Positions 6,868-9,453 of a stretch of 9,453 nucleotides of DNA are shown piece by piece. The stretch covers positions 1 through 9,453 of the forward strand of contig CALAVA010000369.1 of assembly GCA_937892025.1 (NCBI GenBank), read 5' to 3'. Within the stretch, counting starts at the first letter, position 1. Each line of letters begins with the position of its first letter. The translations under genes were made by a program, and so were the position numbers. Source of the stretch: an uncultured Bacteroidales bacterium (GTDB lineage: Bacteria > Bacteroidota > Bacteroidia > Bacteroidales > WCHB1-69). The notes beneath the pieces are model-generated. The model ran no database searches. It was not told where the DNA came from and worked only from the letters and a program-made list of their open reading frames with translations.

Positions 6868-6871
6868 TCCT
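6868..6871 (-). promoter_or_regulatory. Possible Shine-Dalgarno for rplQ
   Basis: AGGA, overlapping the rpoA TAG stop, is 5 bases from the rplQ ATG. It is the only SD-like site I see among the operon starts in this window; the others have A/T-rich leaders. Chance occurrence is possible for so short a match. Confidence 0.35.
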
Positions 6872-7865
6872 ACTTTTCTAAATCCAATTTATATTTTGAA
6901 ATATTCATACCAAAATCTAAACCTTTCGATTTTACCAAATCTTCTAATTCACTTAATGATTTTTTTCCGAAATTTCTAAATTTCAACAAGTCTGCTTTTT
7001 GGAATGCAACCAAATCGCCAAGTGTATCTACTTCTGCTGTTTTTAAACAATTCAAAGCTCTGACAGACAAATCCATATCTGTCAATTTAGTTTTCAGTAA
7101 TTGTCTAATATGCAATGAATTTTCATCAAATTCAGAAGTCAATTCAACTTCATCTGTTGAAATGTCTATTTTATCATCCGAAAAAAGAACAAAATGTTGA
7201 ATGAGTACACTTGCTGCTTTTTTCAAGGCTTCTTTGGGATGAACAGAGGCATCTGTCGTTATTTCAAAGACCAATTTTTCAAAATCTGTCTTTTGTTCTA
7301 CACGATAATTTTCAACTCTATACATAACATTCTTGATAGGAGTATGAATAGAATCCACCACAATAACTCCATGTCCCTCATGAAACATTCTGTTTTCTTC
7401 AATAGTAACGTATCCACGTCCTTTATTGATAGTAAATTCAATATCCAATTTCACACTTGGCTCCATTGAGCAAATGTGAAGGTCGGTATTAAGTACTTGA
7501 AAGTTATTGAGAAATTTGTTCATATCTCCAGCCACAAACTCATCTTGACCAGTAATAGTAACTTTGACTTTTTCTTCTGTTTGACCTTCAATTTTGCTTT
7601 TTAAGCGTATTTGTTTTACATTCAGAACAATGTCTGTAACGTCTTCAATCACTCCCGGAATAGTAGCAAATTCATGGGCTACACCTTCTATTTTTAAAGA
7701 AGTAATAGCATAACCTTCCAAAGAAGAAAGCAATACTCTACGAAGTGCATTTCCAATCGTTACACCATACCCTGGTTGTAGGGGACGAAATTCGAAAATC
7801 CCGAAAGAATCTGTCGATTCTATCATTAGCACTTTATCAGGCTTTTGAAAAGGTATTGTAACCAT
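6870..7865 (-). CDS. rpoA: DNA-directed RNA polymerase subunit alpha
   Basis: The alpha subunit dimerises to start RNA polymerase assembly and binds upstream promoter DNA and activators. It has 331 residues (E. coli 329). The N-terminal assembly domain carries PGYGVTIGNALRRVLLSSLEGYAIT (31-55) and GVIEDVTDIVLNVK (71-84), followed by the dimer core to about 225. After an acidic linker with DISTDEVELTSEFDENS, the C-terminal domain runs about 255-320. It holds LSVRALNCLKTAEVDTLGDL (266-285) and LLKFRNFGKKSLSELEDL. Arg269, Asn272 and Cys273 correspond to the DNA-contacting Arg265, Asn268 and Cys269 of E. coli. The gene lies 44 bases after rpsD and 7 before rplQ, the standard alpha-operon position. 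The leader before its ATG is A/T only, with no Shine-Dalgarno sequence. Confidence 0.98.
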   Translation of the reverse strand: MVTIPFQKPDKVLMIESTDSFGIFEFRPLQPGYGVTIGNALRRVLLSSLEGYAITSLKIEGVAHEFATIPGVIEDVTDIVLNVKQIRLKSKIEGQTEEKVKVTITGQDEFVAGDMNKFLNNFQVLNTDLHICSMEPSVKLDIEFTINKGRGYVTIEENRMFHEGHGVIVVDSIHTPIKNVMYRVENYRVEQKTDFEKLVFEITTDASVHPKEALKKAASVLIQHFVLFSDDKIDISTDEVELTSEFDENSLHIRQLLKTKLTDMDLSVRALNCLKTAEVDTLGDLVAFQKADLLKFRNFGKKSLSELEDLVKSKGLDFGMNISKYKLDLEK

Positions 7866-7909
7866 TGTATATTAATTTTTATTATTTTTACTAAACTATC
7901 AATTATTTT

Positions 7910-8524
7910 TTATTTAGAGTACAACTCAACAATCAATTGTTCGTTGATTTTTTCAGGTATAGATTCTCTTTCAGGATATTGCATAAACTTACCGGACATT
8001 TGATTGGCATCCCATTCTAACCACGGATATGCACTTGAACTTCTCCGACTCAAAGAATCTACAATAACTTCACAAGATTTGGAACGTTCTCTAACACCTA
8101 CAATATCTCCGGGTCTAACGGAATAAGATGGAATATTAACCACATTTCCATTAACAACAATATGCCGATGAGAAACTAATTGTCTTGCTGCTGCACGAGT
8201 TGGAGCAATCCCCAAACGATAAACGACATTATCTAAACGTGCTTCTATCATTTGCAACAGAATTTCACCTGTAATACCCTTCTTAGCAGATGCTTTTTTG
8301 AAAGTATTTCTAAATTGACGTTCTAATATACCATAAGTATATTTTACTTTTTGTTTTTCTTTTAACTGCAATCCGTACTCTGATACCTTGCCTGATTTTG
8401 CAACCATACGACCTTTCATAGAAGCATTTTTTTCTTCCCGTCTCACATAAACTTTATCAGGTCCGTATATTTGGTCTTTAAATTTTCTTGCTATTTTTGT
8501 TTTAGGTCCAATATATCTTGCCAT
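7910..8524 (-). CDS. rpsD: 30S ribosomal protein S4 (uS4), zinc-free form
   Basis: S4 is a primary 16S rRNA-binding protein that nucleates 30S assembly and helps decoding fidelity; in many bacteria it also represses its own operon. It has 204 residues. The N-terminal domain begins MARYIGPKTKIARKFKDQIYG and lacks the four-cysteine zinc cluster found in some bacteria, so this is the C-minus type. EYGLQLKEKQKVKYTYGILE (49-68) is typical of the family. The S4 RNA-binding domain lies at about 94-155 (EARLDNVVYRLGIAPTRAAA, then RHIVVNG and IPSYSVRPGDIVGV). The C-terminus ends QLIVELYSK. It sits between rpsK and rpoA, 35 bases after rpsK. I saw no obvious S4-binding pseudoknot in the visible leaders. 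Confidence 0.98.
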   Translation of the reverse strand: MARYIGPKTKIARKFKDQIYGPDKVYVRREEKNASMKGRMVAKSGKVSEYGLQLKEKQKVKYTYGILERQFRNTFKKASAKKGITGEILLQMIEARLDNVVYRLGIAPTRAAARQLVSHRHIVVNGNVVNIPSYSVRPGDIVGVRERSKSCEVIVDSLSRRSSSAYPWLEWDANQMSGKFMQYPERESIPEKINEQLIVELYSK

Positions 8525-8559
8525 AAAATTATCTCTTTTTCTTTATATTAATAATATGA

Positions 8560-8949
8560 TTAAACTCTACGTCTTTTAGGCGGTCTGCAACCATTATGCG
8601 GAAGTGGAGTAATATCTATAATTTCGGTTACTTCTATTCCTGCTGCATTGATGGTACGAATAGCAGATTCACGTCCGCCACCAGGACCTTTAACATATAC
8701 TTTTACTCTACGTAAGCCCAAGTCGTAAGCAACTTTTGCTGCATCTTGTGCTGCTGTTTGGGCTGCATAGGGAGTATTCTTCTTAGAACCCCTAAAACCC
8801 ATTTTACCAGCAGAAGACCAAGATATCGCTTGACCTGTACTATTGGTTAATGTTACAATAACATTATTGAAAGAAGCTTGAATGTATGCTCTTCCAATGG
8901 CGTCCACTTTTACTACTCTTTTTTTGGTAACTTTTGTTGATTTTGCCAT
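8560..8949 (-). CDS. rpsK: 30S ribosomal protein S11 (uS11)
   Basis: S11 is part of the platform of the small subunit, near the mRNA Shine-Dalgarno/anti-SD helix. It has 129 residues, the normal length. Conserved stretches are AYIQASFNNVIVTLTNSTG (21-39), AISWSSAGKMGFRGSKKNTPYAAQ (41-64), VKGPGGGRESAIRTI (86-100) and the C-terminal DITPLPHNGCRPPKRRRV (112-129). A lysine-rich N-terminus precedes the core. It follows rpsM by 27 bases and precedes rpsD by 35. The leader AAAGAAAGATTT before its ATG has no GGAGG-type site. No abnormality was seen. Confidence 0.98.
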   Translation of the reverse strand: MAKSTKVTKKRVVKVDAIGRAYIQASFNNVIVTLTNSTGQAISWSSAGKMGFRGSKKNTPYAAQTAAQDAAKVAYDLGLRRVKVYVKGPGGGRESAIRTINAAGIEVTEIIDITPLPHNGCRPPKRRRV

Positions 8950-8976
8950 AAATCTTTCTTTAATTTTTAATTGTTA

Positions 8977-9351
8977 CTACTTGGTTGCTTTCTTTTTATT
9001 GGCCACAACTTTCTTACGTCCTTTTCGTGTACGCGCATTATTTTTCGTAGACTGACCACGAAGAGGTAATCCAATACGATGACGTATTCCACGATAACAA
9101 CCGATATCCATCAAACGCTTAATATTCATTTGCACTTCTGACCGAAGAGCACCTTCGATTTTCATATCTGCAATAATACCGCGTATTGCATTCAAGTCGT
9201 TATCATCCCAGTCTTGTACTTTCTTGTCAGGAGATACGTTGGCTTCTGCCAATATCTTCGCAGACGTTGAGCGACCAATACCGTAAATATAGGTTAAACC
9301 TATTACTCCTCTTTTGTTATTTGGTAAATCAATACCAGCAATTCTTGCCAT
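8977..9351 (-). CDS. rpsM: 30S ribosomal protein S13 (uS13)
   Basis: S13 sits at the head of the small subunit, contacting the P-site tRNA through its C-terminal tail and ribosomal protein L5 across the subunit interface. It has 124 residues, close to the 118-126 typical of bacteria. It opens with MARIAGIDLPNNKRGVIGLTYIYGIGRSTSAKIL, which includes the helix-turn-helix segment at 23-34. The signature RGIRHRIGLPLRGQSTKNNA lies at 87-106. The tail 107-124 (RTRKGRKKVVANKKKATK) is strongly basic. It comes 27 bases after rpmJ and before rpsK, as in other bacteria. Its leader is entirely A/T-rich. Confidence 0.98.
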   Translation of the reverse strand: MARIAGIDLPNNKRGVIGLTYIYGIGRSTSAKILAEANVSPDKKVQDWDDNDLNAIRGIIADMKIEGALRSEVQMNIKRLMDIGCYRGIRHRIGLPLRGQSTKNNARTRKGRKKVVANKKKATK

Positions 9352-9378
9352 ATATTATACTTTATTTTATTATTTTAA

Positions 9379-9453
9379 TTATCCTTGTCTTTGTTTAAAT
9401 TTGGGGTTCTTTTTATTTATCACATAAACTACTCCCTTACGACGAACTATCTT
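9379..9453 (-). CDS. rpmJ: 50S ribosomal protein L36 (bL36), 5' end cut by the window edge
   Basis: Read directly from the minus strand, this is the last 24 codons before TAA at 9379-9381: KIVRRKGVVYVINKKNPKFK then QRQG. The KIVRRKG and NPKFKQRQG ends identify L36, a 37-38 residue protein of the large subunit, so only about 14 N-terminal residues are missing. Where zinc-binding L36 has a cysteine (VIC), this one has VIN, so it appears to be the zinc-free form, although the first half is not visible. Position directly before rpsM is the standard order. Confidence 0.9.
   Translation of the reverse strand, partial: KIVRRKGVVYVINKKNPKFKQRQG

Noticed and set aside
7194..7469. Plus-strand open frame of 91 codons antisense to rpoA
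   Set aside because: rpoA is highly conserved in this region; the antisense product has no recognisable motif.

Overview
The window looks like a piece of a Bacteroidales (Bacteroidetes/Bacteroidota) chromosome. Four things point there. The DNA is AT-rich. Two promoters fit the phylum-specific TAnnTTTG -7 box. Translation starts are mostly A-rich and lack a Shine-Dalgarno sequence. An outer-membrane TonB-dependent receptor with an N-terminal carboxypeptidase-regulatory-like domain sits next to a DUF4249 lipoprotein, a pairing typical of this phylum. The genus cannot be fixed from what is visible.

Left part (1-2031, minus strand): a compact cluster galE - MBL-fold hydrolase - folE. It has a 4-base ATGA junction and a 14-base gap, and a TACCTTTG promoter lies only 8 bases before the galE start. 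folE runs off the left edge. Next (2107-5441, minus strand) is the receptor/DUF4249 pair. The 3' end of the receptor carries an apparent one-base deletion. The frame as read ends in a non-barrel, cysteine-rich tail, while the -1 frame holds the expected C-terminal beta-strands ending in YNFKFN just before the DUF4249 start. Divergent from this pair is maf (5511-6098, plus strand), with its own TATCTTTG promoter.

Right part (6276-9453, minus strand): the end of the large ribosomal protein cluster in the classic order rpmJ (partial) - rpsM - rpsK - rpsD - rpoA - rplQ, closed by a clear intrinsic terminator at 6276-6304. maf and this operon converge on a gap of 233 bases in which only the terminator is identifiable.

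Most of the window is housekeeping: ribosome and RNA polymerase subunits, UDP-galactose metabolism, the first step of folate/pterin synthesis, and nucleotide-pool sanitation. The only accessory-type locus is the receptor/DUF4249 pair, whose substrate is unknown. I found no CRISPR array, insertion sequence, tRNA, phage gene or toxin-antitoxin pair, and nothing I would defend as a new biological system. The best lead is the receptor frameshift.
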